Shown piece by piece: positions 41,962 to 50,756 of a stretch of 64,000 nt of DNA. Below the pieces are notes generated by a model that was given only the letters and a program-made list of their open reading frames with translations, was not told where the DNA came from and did not search any database. A program made the position numbers and the translations under genes. This DNA comes from Methylopumilus sp026399645 (lineage in GTDB: Bacteria; Pseudomonadota; Gammaproteobacteria; Burkholderiales; Methylophilaceae), in NCBI RefSeq assembly GCF_965184065.1, contig NZ_OZ239098.1; one strand, 5' to 3'. Numbering within the stretch: position 1 is the stretch's first letter; every line of letters begins with the position of its first letter.

Positions 41962-44544
41962 ATGCGTTTTGATAAATTGACCACGAAGTTTCAGCAAGCA
42001 TTTGCTGATGCACAGAGTCTTGCAAATGCAAATGATAATCCTAATATCGAGCCAGTTCACATGGTTAAAGCTTTGCTTGATCAGGATGATGGAAGTACAG
42101 CCTCACTTCTATCTTATGCTGGTGTTAATTTAGTACCACTTAAAGCATCCCTTAAATCATCTATTGATAAATTATCTAAAGTAGAGGGCAATCAAGGTGA
42201 AATTTCAATATCACGAGATTTAAATAATCTTTTAAATCTAACTGAAAAAAATTCACAAAAATTGGGTGATGCATATATCTCAAGCGAGATGTTTTTACTA
42301 GCATTAGCCGATGATAAAACCGAAGTAGCTAGACTATTAAAACAACATGGTCTAACTAAAACCGCCTTAGAAAAAGCTGTTCAATCTATAAGGGGTAGCG
42401 ACAAAATAAATTCTCAAGATGCAAATGGTCAAAGAGAGTCCCTAAAAAAATATACGATAGATTTAACAGAGCTAGCGAGAATCGGTAAGCTTGATCCTGT
42501 GATTGGCCGGGATGACGAAATTCGTCGCACTATTCAAGTCTTGCAACGCCGAACAAAAAATAACCCTGTGTTGATTGGTGAGCCGGGAGTTGGTAAGACA
42601 GCTATTGTTGAGGGCTTAGCCCAGCGTATTGTGAATGGTGAAGTGCCTGAGTCGTTGAAAAATAAACGAGTCTTGTCACTTGATATGGCAGCTTTGTTAG
42701 CAGGTGCTAAGTATCGAGGTGATTTTGAAGAGCGCTTAAAGGCTGTTTTAAAAGAAATTGCATTAGATGAAGGTCAAACAATTGTCTTTATCGATGAGAT
42801 TCATACAATGGTCGGTGCTGGCAAGACTGAGGGTGCTATGGATGCAGGTAATATGTTAAAGCCAGCATTAGCGCGCGGTGAACTTCATTGCGTCGGTGCT
42901 ACGACTCTGGATGAATATAGAAAATATGTTGAGAAAGATGCTGCATTAGAAAGACGATTCCAAAAAGTACTCGTAGATGAGCCTTCAGTCGAAGCCACCA
43001 TTGCAATTCTTCGTGGGCTGCAAGAAAAATATGAACTTCATCATAACGTAGAGATTACTGACCCTGCGATTGTAGCAGCAGCAGAATTGTCACATCGCTA
43101 TATTACTGATCGCTTTTTACCTGATAAAGCAATTGACCTAATTGATGAGGCGGCTTCTCGCATCAAGATGGAGATTGATTCTAAACCTGAAGTCTTAGAT
43201 AAATTAGAGCGTCGGCTTATTCAATTAAAAATTGAACGTGAAGCGATGCGTCGAGAAAAAGATGAGGCATCTAAAAAGCGTTTTGAGTTAATTGAAGATG
43301 AAATAAAAAAACTTGAAAAAGAATTTAGTAATTTAGAAGAGATTTGGAAATCAGAAAAAGCACAACTTCAAGGTTCAAAACATATTAAAGAAGAGATTGA
43401 ACAAATACGTTTAAAAATTGAAGAGGCAACTCGCAAAGGCGAATGGCAAAAAGTTTCTGAGTTGCAATATGGAAAGTTGCCTGAGCTAGAAACACAGCTC
43501 AAGCAAGCTGCCAAAGCTGAGACTGCCAAACCACAAGCGAACCGCATGTTGCGGACTGAAGTTGGTGCTGACGAGATCGCAGAGGTTGTAAGTCGTGCTA
43601 CAGGTATCCCTGTCGCAAAAATGATGCAAGGAGAGCGTGAGAAGCTTTTAAAAATGGAAGATAAACTCCATGAGCGTGTTGTAGGTCAAGATGAAGCTGT
43701 TCGTGTTGTATCGGATGCGATCCGTCGTTCACGATCAGGTTTAAGTGATCCTAACCGACCTTATGGCTCCTTCCTTTTCCTAGGACCTACAGGTGTGGGC
43801 AAAACAGAACTCTGTAAATCTTTAGCTAATTTTTTATTTGACTCACCAGATCACTTAATAAGAATTGATATGAGTGAGTTTATGGAAAAGCATTCTGTAG
43901 CTCGCTTAATTGGTGCCCCTCCAGGTTATGTAGGTTACGAAGAAGGTGGATACCTCACTGAAGCTATCCGAAGAAAACCTTATAGTGTGATTCTCTTAGA
44001 CGAGGTAGAGAAGGCACACCCAGATGTATTTAATGTGCTTCTTCAAGTCTTGGATGATGGACGCTTAACAGACGGGCAAGGACGCACTGTAGATTTTAAA
44101 AATACAGTGATTATCATGACATCCAACCTAGCTTCTAACATGATTCAATCGATGTCAGGTGATGACTATCAAGTGATTAAATTAGCCGTGATGGGCGAAG
44201 TTAAAAATCATTTCCGCCCAGAGTTTATTAATCGTATTGATGAGGTAGTTGTCTTCCACGCTTTGGGGGATGAAAATATTAAGTCAATTGCAGCCATCCA
44301 GTTGCAGTATTTAAAAGATCGATTATCACAACTTGAAATGAAAGTAGAAATTACAGACGCAGCCTTAGATGAAATTTCTAAGGAAGGTTTTGATCCTGTA
44401 TATGGCGCGAGACCTTTAAAGAGAGCGATTCAGTCTGAAATTGAGAATCCACTTGCTAAGGAAATTTTAGCGGGCCATTTTATGGCAAAAGATACAATTA
44501 AGATTGACAGTGTTTCAGGTAAACTTAAATTTACTAAAGTTTAA
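41962..44544 (+). CDS. clpB: ATP-dependent disaggregase ClpB
   Basis: This 860-residue AAA+ chaperone rescues aggregated proteins with DnaK. It has the N-terminal repeat domain (1-145), the first ATPase domain with GEPGVGKTA, a coiled-coil M domain rich in Lys/Glu (about 405-525) and the second ATPase domain with GPTGVGKTE. It lacks the IGF/ClpP loop, so it is not a ClpA-type unfoldase. The ATG is preceded by GAGGAAT. Regulation is through the sigma-32-like promoter just upstream. Confidence 0.97.
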   Translation: MRFDKLTTKFQQAFADAQSLANANDNPNIEPVHMVKALLDQDDGSTASLLSYAGVNLVPLKASLKSSIDKLSKVEGNQGEISISRDLNNLLNLTEKNSQKLGDAYISSEMFLLALADDKTEVARLLKQHGLTKTALEKAVQSIRGSDKINSQDANGQRESLKKYTIDLTELARIGKLDPVIGRDDEIRRTIQVLQRRTKNNPVLIGEPGVGKTAIVEGLAQRIVNGEVPESLKNKRVLSLDMAALLAGAKYRGDFEERLKAVLKEIALDEGQTIVFIDEIHTMVGAGKTEGAMDAGNMLKPALARGELHCVGATTLDEYRKYVEKDAALERRFQKVLVDEPSVEATIAILRGLQEKYELHHNVEITDPAIVAAAELSHRYITDRFLPDKAIDLIDEAASRIKMEIDSKPEVLDKLERRLIQLKIEREAMRREKDEASKKRFELIEDEIKKLEKEFSNLEEIWKSEKAQLQGSKHIKEEIEQIRLKIEEATRKGEWQKVSELQYGKLPELETQLKQAAKAETAKPQANRMLRTEVGADEIAEVVSRATGIPVAKMMQGEREKLLKMEDKLHERVVGQDEAVRVVSDAIRRSRSGLSDPNRPYGSFLFLGPTGVGKTELCKSLANFLFDSPDHLIRIDMSEFMEKHSVARLIGAPPGYVGYEEGGYLTEAIRRKPYSVILLDEVEKAHPDVFNVLLQVLDDGRLTDGQGRTVDFKNTVIIMTSNLASNMIQSMSGDDYQVIKLAVMGEVKNHFRPEFINRIDEVVVFHALGDENIKSIAAIQLQYLKDRLSQLEMKVEITDAALDEISKEGFDPVYGARPLKRAIQSEIENPLAKEILAGHFMAKDTIKIDSVSGKLKFTKV

Positions 44545-44558
44545 ATAAAGTATTGCTC

Positions 44559-44978
44559 ATGAAACAGGCTAGTCAAACATTGGCGATCCAAACTTCGGGC
44601 CGCCATTTTTATGATGTCACCCAAAAAGTTTTGGATTGGATAGATCAATCAGATTTTAAAGAAGGCTTATTAACTCTCTATGTCCAACATACTTCAGCGA
44701 GCCTTCTTATTAACGAAAATTATGATCCCGATGTTTTAGTTGATCTGGAGAGTTTCTTCGAGCGTTTAGTACCTGATGGCGATCCATTATTTATTCATAC
44801 GGCAGAAGGCCGAGATGATATGCCAGCCCACATTAGAACTGCTTTAACGCAAACAAGTCTTTCGATACCAATTAAGCAAGGTAAAGTTGCCTTAGGCCAG
44901 TGGCAGGGGATTTTTTTATACGAACATCGTTATCAATCTCACGAGCGTAGCATCTTAATGCATGTGATTGGTGAATAA
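44559..44978 (+). CDS. YjbQ/UPF0047 family protein
   Basis: This 139-residue protein belongs to the widespread UPF0047/YjbQ family: YVQHTSASLLINENYDPDV, the HTAEGRDDMPAHI segment and LGQWQGIFLYEHR. Members have been reported to have weak thiamine phosphate synthase activity; the physiological role is unclear. ATG at 44559 is preferred over an in-frame TTG at 44553. It follows clpB by 14 bp and may share its heat-shock transcript. The end is 1 bp from the convergent envC stop. Confidence 0.88.
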   Translation: MKQASQTLAIQTSGRHFYDVTQKVLDWIDQSDFKEGLLTLYVQHTSASLLINENYDPDVLVDLESFFERLVPDGDPLFIHTAEGRDDMPAHIRTALTQTSLSIPIKQGKVALGQWQGIFLYEHRYQSHERSILMHVIGE

Positions 44979-44979
44979 G

Positions 44980-46215
44980 TTATTTAATTGCAGTCCATGC
45001 AATGGGGTCAAAGGGTTTGCTGAGTTTTCTTAATTCAAAATAAAGACCATTTGATTCATTGCCACCTGTATTTCCCACTAAAGCAATCACATCGCCACCA
45101 CGAACAATTTCGCCTGTTTTTTTGATTGTGGATTGATTATTGCCGTATAGGCTCATATAGCCTTCGCCATGATCCACAATAATAAGATTACCAAAGCCAC
45201 GAAGCCAGTCTGCAAAGACCACGCGTCCTGTCGCAATAGACTTAACTTCATTGCCTTCATTCGATTTAATAAATAAACCTTTCCAAGATAACCCAGTATC
45301 TTCGCGCAGCGAACCGAATCGATTAATCACGTCGCCTTTAACGGGTAAGCTTAATTTACCGCGTAATGTTTCAAATTTTTGACCTGAAAATGTTTCTGTA
45401 GGGATACTCTCATTACGCACAATAGGTATTTTTGAAGATGGCTTTTCTTCTCGTTTTGAAGGAACAGGCGCTGCAGGCAATCTTGCTAAGCGATCGACAA
45501 GGTCTGTTAATCTTTTTTCATCTCGTACTAATTTTTGAATTTCATTGCGTTGTTGATTAATTTTTGAAGACAAGCTTGCAATAAGTTTAGCGCGATCTTT
45601 CTTATGAGATTCGAGTTCAGTTTTCTTTACTTCTTCTTTTTGTTTTAAGCCTGCAATCTCCTTAAGCTTTTGTGCAGTTTCAGCACTATAAGCTTCAATT
45701 TTTTTTAAGTTCCCCTGCATTTGATAAATACTTTTAGCCCGTGCTTTAGCCACATATGAGTAGTATTGAATATTTCTTGCAACCACACTCGGATTTTCAG
45801 ATTGGATAATCATTTGCAGGTAGCCAGGGTCTCCATGAAGATATTGCTGATAGATTTGTTCGCCTAACATTTTTCGCTGGAGACCAACTTGAGATTCTAC
45901 TGTGTCAGATTGTGCTTTAAGCTCTTGAAGCTTAGTGTAATTTTTCTTTTGTTGAGCTGATATTTCATAAAGTGAACGATTTGTATCACTAATTTGTTTT
46001 TCACTTTTTCTTAATTGATCAGTCGCATCTTCTTGCGCTTTTTGTGTTCCACTCAATTCTTTTTTAAGTTGGTCAATTTTTTCATGAACAGCATTTAAGT
46101 TTTCTTTGGCTGAATCAGCTTTAGTTGCAGATAAAGCTCCATTAGATAAAAATAGAAGCGATATGAAAATACATTGAACTAAAAAATTTAATGAAATATT
46201 TTTTACTTTAATCAT
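44980..46215 (-). CDS. envC: EnvC-like murein hydrolase activator
   Basis: This 411-residue exported protein has a signal peptide (about 1-29), a long coiled coil (about 32-250) and a C-terminal LytM/M23-fold domain (about 285-411). The LytM domain lacks the usual zinc ligands: the active HxH is replaced in YMSLYGNNQS and the first motif reads LSWKG. Such degenerate EnvC proteins activate cell-wall amidases during division instead of cutting themselves. It overlaps gpmI by 8 bp, an order widespread in proteobacteria. Confidence 0.9.
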   Translation of the reverse strand: MIKVKNISLNFLVQCIFISLLFLSNGALSATKADSAKENLNAVHEKIDQLKKELSGTQKAQEDATDQLRKSEKQISDTNRSLYEISAQQKKNYTKLQELKAQSDTVESQVGLQRKMLGEQIYQQYLHGDPGYLQMIIQSENPSVVARNIQYYSYVAKARAKSIYQMQGNLKKIEAYSAETAQKLKEIAGLKQKEEVKKTELESHKKDRAKLIASLSSKINQQRNEIQKLVRDEKRLTDLVDRLARLPAAPVPSKREEKPSSKIPIVRNESIPTETFSGQKFETLRGKLSLPVKGDVINRFGSLREDTGLSWKGLFIKSNEGNEVKSIATGRVVFADWLRGFGNLIIVDHGEGYMSLYGNNQSTIKKTGEIVRGGDVIALVGNTGGNESNGLYFELRKLSKPFDPIAWTAIK

Positions 46216-47761
46216 TCAATTGGATTAAGTTTTGTCCTGTCATCTCGGATGGTTGTTTTTCACCCATGAGATGGAGCAGGGTGGGGGCAATATCAGAAAG
46301 TCTTCCGTTAGGTTTAATCGTAGCTTTTCTACCAATATAAAGAAAAGGCACTACATTTGTAGTATGTTGAGTATGGACTTGTTTATTTTCATAATCTTCC
46401 ATGAGTTCTGCATTACCATGGTCTGCTGTAATAATGACTTCACCACCTATAGATTCCATAGCATTTACCACTTGACCAATGCATGTGTCGAGCGCTTCCA
46501 TCGCTTTAATTGCAGCATTAAGATTACCTGTGTGACCTACCATATCAGCATTCGCAAAATTGCATATGATGGCGTGATATTTTTTACTTTGAATGGCGTC
46601 CCCTAATTTCTGTGCAACTTCAAATGCACTCATTTCAGGTTGCAAATCATAAGTTGCCACCTGTGGTGACGGCACAAGAATACGATCTTCCCCTTCATAA
46701 ACAGTTTCATTGCCGCCATTAAAGAAAAAAGTAACGTGCGGATATTTTTCTGTTTCCGCAATGCGTAATTGTTTTAAACCTAATGTTGAAATGTATTCAC
46801 CAAATGAATTATTCACAGATATTTGTTTAAAGATAACTGATGATTTTTTGTCATTCTGGTCGTATTGAGTCAAAGTGAAATAGTCGCTGATTTTAATTTT
46901 CTTTTTACGCTCAAAAGCATTGAAGTTGTCTTGTAAAAGTGCGTCAGTAATTTGTCGTGCACGATCGGATCGGTAATTCATGAAGACGACCGCATCGTTA
47001 TCTTGAATAGTAATAGCTTTTTCATTCTCATCATGAATGGATGTCGGTTTAATAAATTCATCCGTTTCATTTCTTTCGTATCCTTCATGAATCGCATCAG
47101 CTGCATTCTTTGAGTGGATAGGAGACCCAAGCGTTAATGCGTTATAGGCTAATTCAACCCGTGGCCATCGTTTATCGCGGTCCATTGCATAGTAGCGACC
47201 TGATATAGAGGCAATTTTTCCAACACCTATATCTTTTAAATGAGATTCGAGTTGTTCGATAAAATGCAAAGCACTTTTAGGGGGTGTGTCTCGACCATCT
47301 AAAAAAGGGTGAATATAAACATTTTTCAATTCACATTGCTTCGCTATTTTGAGCATGGCATAGAAATGATCTAAATGGCTATGGACACCACCATCAGAAA
47401 AAAGACCCAAAAGATGTAAAGCCTTGCCATTTTCTTTAAGTGATTTAAATGCGCTAATAAGAGATGAGTTTTTAAAAAAATCACCTGACGAAATACTTGT
47501 GTTAATTCTCTCAAGATCTTGCTTAACAATTCGGCCGGCGCCTATATTTAGATGGCCGACTTCTGAATTGCCCATTTGTCCTTTAGGTAAGCCCACAAAT
47601 TCTTCAGAAGCATTAATAAAGCTATGTGCATATTTATCCCACAAACGATTCCAGTGCGGCATCTTTGCATTTTTAATTGCATTATGATCTTCGTCATCTC
47701 GATGACCAAAGCCATCCAAGATAATCAGTAACACAGGTTTTTTTAACATAATAGAAGACAT
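46208..47761 (-). CDS. gpmI: Cofactor-independent phosphoglycerate mutase
   Basis: This 517-residue alkaline-phosphatase-fold enzyme interconverts 3- and 2-phosphoglycerate using two Mn ions. It shows LLIILDGFGHRDD, GNSEVGHLNIGAGR with the catalytic Ser, DGRDTPP and ADHGNAELM. A second ATG at 47749 would give the more usual LKKPVLLIILDGFG start; neither ATG has a good ribosome binding site. It is followed by envC. Confidence 0.95.
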   Translation of the reverse strand: MSSIMLKKPVLLIILDGFGHRDDEDHNAIKNAKMPHWNRLWDKYAHSFINASEEFVGLPKGQMGNSEVGHLNIGAGRIVKQDLERINTSISSGDFFKNSSLISAFKSLKENGKALHLLGLFSDGGVHSHLDHFYAMLKIAKQCELKNVYIHPFLDGRDTPPKSALHFIEQLESHLKDIGVGKIASISGRYYAMDRDKRWPRVELAYNALTLGSPIHSKNAADAIHEGYERNETDEFIKPTSIHDENEKAITIQDNDAVVFMNYRSDRARQITDALLQDNFNAFERKKKIKISDYFTLTQYDQNDKKSSVIFKQISVNNSFGEYISTLGLKQLRIAETEKYPHVTFFFNGGNETVYEGEDRILVPSPQVATYDLQPEMSAFEVAQKLGDAIQSKKYHAIICNFANADMVGHTGNLNAAIKAMEALDTCIGQVVNAMESIGGEVIITADHGNAELMEDYENKQVHTQHTTNVVPFLYIGRKATIKPNGRLSDIAPTLLHLMGEKQPSEMTGQNLIQLND

Positions 47762-47835
47762 GTATACGTGGCTTTAAAGATTAATGAATTATAATGCTTG
47801 TCATAGAATTTCACACTCCTTAACGTTAGTGCGCT

Positions 47836-48096
47836 ATGAAATCAGTCAAGATGTATACCAGTGCTTATTGCCCTTATTGCTCAAATGCTGAAAAGCTTTT
47901 GTCCAAGAAAGGTATTACGCAGATTGAAAAAATACGCGTTGACGAAGATTCGGCTATTTTAAAAGAGATGATTGAAAAAACTGGACGTCGCACAGTACCT
48001 CAAATTTATATTGGCGACTATCATGTGGGTGGATTTGATGATTTAAGATCCCTAGATTTAGAAGGTAAGCTTGATCCACTTCTTGGGATTTCTTAG
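47836..48096 (+). CDS. grxC: Glutaredoxin 3
   Basis: This 86-residue protein is a cytoplasmic dithiol glutaredoxin with the active site CPYC (SAYCPYCSNA), TVPQIYIGDYHVGGFDD and the usual length. It reduces disulfides and glutathionylated proteins using glutathione. secB follows 106 bp later, as is common in proteobacteria. Confidence 0.95.
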   Translation: MKSVKMYTSAYCPYCSNAEKLLSKKGITQIEKIRVDEDSAILKEMIEKTGRRTVPQIYIGDYHVGGFDDLRSLDLEGKLDPLLGIS

Positions 48097-48202
48097 AAAG
48101 ATTAACCCTTATTTTATTTAAATATTCTCGATAAAAAGATAGAATGCAGTATTCGTTTAATTAAATAACAGCGGCTTTAAGGTCGCGCGACTGGAAAATA
48201 AC

Positions 48203-48727
48203 ATGGCAGAAAAAAAGAAAGCAGCTCCTAAATCAACTAAGGCAGAAAAAAGCGTCAAAATTGACCCCCAGGCAAACGGAAGTGCGCAACCTGGTTTTGC
48301 TATCGAAAAACTTTTTCTTAAAGATGTTTCAGTTGAAGTGCCTAATTCCCCAGACATATTTACGCAGCGTGAAGCGCCTCAAATTGCTATTGAATTAGGC
48401 AATTCAGGCACGCCTCTAGCTGATGGTTATTTTGAAGTTGCTTTAAAAATTACCGTGACATCTAAAATTGCTGATAAAACAGCCTTCCTTATAGAAGTGA
48501 CACAAGCAGGCATTTTTGCATTGCGTAATATTCCAGAAGAAAATCTTGAGATGATTATCGCGATTACTTGCCCTAATATTTTATTCCCATACGCACGCGA
48601 AGCTATTTCAGACTTAGTGATTAAGGCAGGTTTTGCGCCTGTTCTTTTAAATCCAATTAATTTTGAAATGCTCTATATGCAACAAAAGCAGCAAGCATCG
48701 GGTAATGCGGTTGACACAAAAAACTAA
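48203..48727 (+). CDS. secB: Protein-export chaperone SecB
   Basis: SecB holds preproteins unfolded and passes them to SecA. This 174-residue protein has the SecB core (FAIEKLFLKDVSVEVPNSPDIF, ITCPNILFPYARE, LVIKAGFAPVLLNPINFE) after a longer Lys/Ala-rich N-terminus of about 30 residues. The start at 48203 is the only plausible ATG before the core. A 10-bp palindrome, GTCGCGCGAC, lies at 48182-48191 just upstream. Confidence 0.95.
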   Translation: MAEKKKAAPKSTKAEKSVKIDPQANGSAQPGFAIEKLFLKDVSVEVPNSPDIFTQREAPQIAIELGNSGTPLADGYFEVALKITVTSKIADKTAFLIEVTQAGIFALRNIPEENLEMIIAITCPNILFPYAREAISDLVIKAGFAPVLLNPINFEMLYMQQKQQASGNAVDTKN

Positions 48728-49169
48728 GTTTCTTTTCCGTTATTTTTTTGTATGGGTTGTGTGTGTTATATCGCAGCCCGCTTATGCCGAATTTCGATCT
48801 GTCATATCACCTAAAACCATTCTCTTTGAAGCGCCTTCAGCAACTACTAAAAGAATTTTTTTGGTGGGCGAAGGTTATCCCTTAGAAGTGATTGTGAATT
48901 TAGGCGACTGGCTAAAGGTAAGAGATCCTTATGGTACCTTAAGCTGGGCTGAATCAAAAAATTTACAATCCAAAAGAACAGTGATTGTGAAGGTAGATAA
49001 AGCAAACATATACAAAGAGCCTGAATCTAAATCAGCGCTTATAGCTACAATCGAAAAAGATGTCGTCATTGAACTTTCAGACCCTCTCATCACCAATGGT
49101 TGGATTAAAGTGCGTTACCAACAAGATCTTGATGGATATATTCAAACCTCTCAAGTATGGGGAATTTAA
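48705..49169 (+). CDS. Secreted SH3-domain protein
   Basis: This protein of about 154 residues has a signal peptide (ending near PAYA, about residue 28) and two bacterial SH3-like repeats (about 40-95 and 100-154): VGEGYPLEVIVNLGDWLKVRDPYGTLSWAE and VVIELSDPLITNGWIKVRYQQDLDGYI. SH3b domains often bind cell-wall peptides. The ATG at 48705 lies inside secB, overlapping it by 23 bp, and gives a proper signal peptide. gpsA follows by 4 bp. The secB-SH3-gpsA order is widespread in betaproteobacteria, but the function is not established. Confidence 0.85.
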   Translation: MRLTQKTKFLFRYFFVWVVCVISQPAYAEFRSVISPKTILFEAPSATTKRIFLVGEGYPLEVIVNLGDWLKVRDPYGTLSWAESKNLQSKRTVIVKVDKANIYKEPESKSALIATIEKDVVIELSDPLITNGWIKVRYQQDLDGYIQTSQVWGI

Positions 49170-49173
49170 TTAA

Positions 49174-50175
49174 TTGAAAATTGCAGTCTTAGGCGCAGGC
49201 GCATGGGGGACAGCTTTGGCGATGCAAATCAGTCAAAAGCATCGAGTCACATTGTGGGCTAGAAATGCAGGCCATATCTCTGGTATGCGTAAAGCAAGAT
49301 CAAACCCGCTTTATTTAGGTGACTTCCCTTTTAACGATCAATTAATGCTTGAAGATAATTTGGGCGAAGCGATTCATGATGCCGAGCTTATTTTGTCAGT
49401 CGTGCCCACCTCAGGTTTTAGAGCTATTCTAAAAGAGATAAGATCCTTAAATCATAAAGCCCCTGTCATATGGGCCAATAAAGGCTTGGAAGCAGGGACC
49501 GCAAAATTACCTCATGAAGTCGCTATGGAGGAATTAGGTGATCCTAAAAAAACAGGACAGCATTGGGGTGCTTTATCAGGCCCTAGTTTTGCAGCTGAAC
49601 TCGTAAGATCCCTTCCTACCGCATTGACCTTAGCTGCAACAGATGAAGCGTTTACACAAAGTTTAGCTTCTATTATTCATGGTAATAACTTACGCGTTTA
49701 TACAAGTCAGGATGTGATTGGTGTATCTATTGGGGGCGCCCTTAAAAATGTGATTGCTATCGCCGCAGGAATTTCAGACGGTATGGGATTTGGCAATAAT
49801 GCTAGAGCTGCATTAATTACGCGAGGCTTGGCTGAGATTACGCGTTTTGGGATGAGCTTAGGCGGTCAAAAAGATACTTTTATGGGGCTTACAGGTGCGG
49901 GCGATTTAATTTTAACCTGTACTGGAGACTATTCAAGAAATCGTGAGGTAGGTTTAAGGCTTGCAAAAGGCCAAACAATTGATGAAGTTTTAAAAGGGTT
50001 GGGCCATGTCGCTGAAGGCGTATACACTGCCAAAGAGGTTGTGAATCGAGCAAAAGCACTTCATGTCTCTATGCCTATTATGCATGAAGTGAATCAAGTA
50101 TTAAGTTTTAGTAAGTTGCCTAAGGAAGCTGTGATCGATTTATTAGGTCGCGAGCAAAAGTCAGAAATACACTAA
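49174..50175 (+). CDS. gpsA: Glycerol-3-phosphate dehydrogenase [NAD(P)+]
   Basis: GpsA reduces dihydroxyacetone phosphate to sn-glycerol-3-phosphate for phospholipids. The 333-residue protein has the Rossmann motif VLGAGAWGTAL, WANKGLE, the SGPSFAAELV loop, GGALKNVIAIAAGI with the catalytic Lys, and GLTGAGDLILTC. The start is TTG at 49174, chosen because it directly precedes the Rossmann strand. Confidence 0.96.
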   Translation: MKIAVLGAGAWGTALAMQISQKHRVTLWARNAGHISGMRKARSNPLYLGDFPFNDQLMLEDNLGEAIHDAELILSVVPTSGFRAILKEIRSLNHKAPVIWANKGLEAGTAKLPHEVAMEELGDPKKTGQHWGALSGPSFAAELVRSLPTALTLAATDEAFTQSLASIIHGNNLRVYTSQDVIGVSIGGALKNVIAIAAGISDGMGFGNNARAALITRGLAEITRFGMSLGGQKDTFMGLTGAGDLILTCTGDYSRNREVGLRLAKGQTIDEVLKGLGHVAEGVYTAKEVVNRAKALHVSMPIMHEVNQVLSFSKLPKEAVIDLLGREQKSEIH

Positions 50176-50177
50176 AT

Positions 50178-50642
50178 TCAACCGCCACCTTTAAATCCAT
50201 TCTGTCGCCAAGCTTCGTAGAGAAGAATTGCGGTTGCATTGGATAAATTTAAGCTCCTGCTACTCTCCGTCATGGGGATCCTGATTTTTTTATTTTCATC
50301 AAATTGATTGCGAATCGATTCAGGTAAGCCACGGGTTTCAGGCCCAAATAAAAAGATATCACCCTCTTGATAAGAAACCTCATGGAAGGGCGTTCCACCT
50401 TTAGTGGTGACGGCAAACATGCGACTTTCGCTATGAAGTAATTCGAACGCTGAAAAATTTGGATATGTTTTGACTGAGGCGTATTCATGATAATCAAGAC
50501 CTGCACGAACAAGCTGCTTGTCATCTAAGCTAAAGCCCAAGGGTTCAATTAAATGAAGTTGAGTGCCTGTATTGGCGCAAAGCCTAATTATATTTCCAGT
50601 ATTGGGCGGGATTTCAGGTTCAAAAAGGGCGATAGAAAACAT
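50178..50642 (-). CDS. trmL: tRNA (cytidine/uridine-2'-O-)-methyltransferase TrmL
   Basis: This SPOUT-family methyltransferase of 154 residues modifies the wobble ribose of tRNA-Leu. It has IALFEPEIPPNTGNIIRLCANTG at the start, FGPETRGLP and the knot segment IPMTESSRSLNLSNATAILLYE. The frame is open further upstream to 50705, but those 21 residues resemble no family member, and the start at 50642 fits the family. The extension region is the shared promoter region with bioB. Confidence 0.93.
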   Translation of the reverse strand: MFSIALFEPEIPPNTGNIIRLCANTGTQLHLIEPLGFSLDDKQLVRAGLDYHEYASVKTYPNFSAFELLHSESRMFAVTTKGGTPFHEVSYQEGDIFLFGPETRGLPESIRNQFDENKKIRIPMTESSRSLNLSNATAILLYEAWRQNGFKGGG

Positions 50643-50671
50643 AAGATATAACAACTGATTAATTTTTATAC

Positions 50672-50707
50672 AATTGTAACAAATTATAGTAAAATATCTT
50701 AACAATT
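50672..50707 (+). promoter_or_regulatory. Possible BirA operator upstream of bioB
   Basis: The inverted half-sites AATTGTAAC (50672-50680) and CTTAACAATT (50698-50707) place TTGT and ACAA 32 bp end to end. BirA sites have the form TTGTAAACC-N14/15-GGTTTACAA, which gives the same overall span. The inner bases match poorly. The site lies 50 bp before bioB and 30 bp before trmL. Confidence 0.35.
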
Positions 50708-50725
50708 GGTTTTTAATGATATTTT

Positions 50726-50731
50726 TATAAT
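50726..50731 (+). promoter_or_regulatory. Candidate -10 box for bioB
   Basis: A perfect TATAAT lies 26 bp before the bioB ATG. At 17 bp spacing, its -35 hexamer would overlap the right half of the putative BirA site (CAATTG at 50703-50708), consistent with repression by BirA. The -35 match itself is poor. AGGGA precedes the ATG as ribosome binding site. Confidence 0.45.
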
Positions 50732-50756
50732 TAAATCATATAGATAGGGAATTATC

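Noticed and set aside
46232..46606. Open frame of 124 codons antisense to gpmI
   Set aside because: Lies wholly inside gpmI on the other strand, no ribosome binding site, cysteine- and phenylalanine-rich non-protein-like composition.
50643..50705. 21-residue N-terminal extension of trmL
   Set aside because: The extension has no similarity to TrmL proteins and covers the shared promoter region with bioB.
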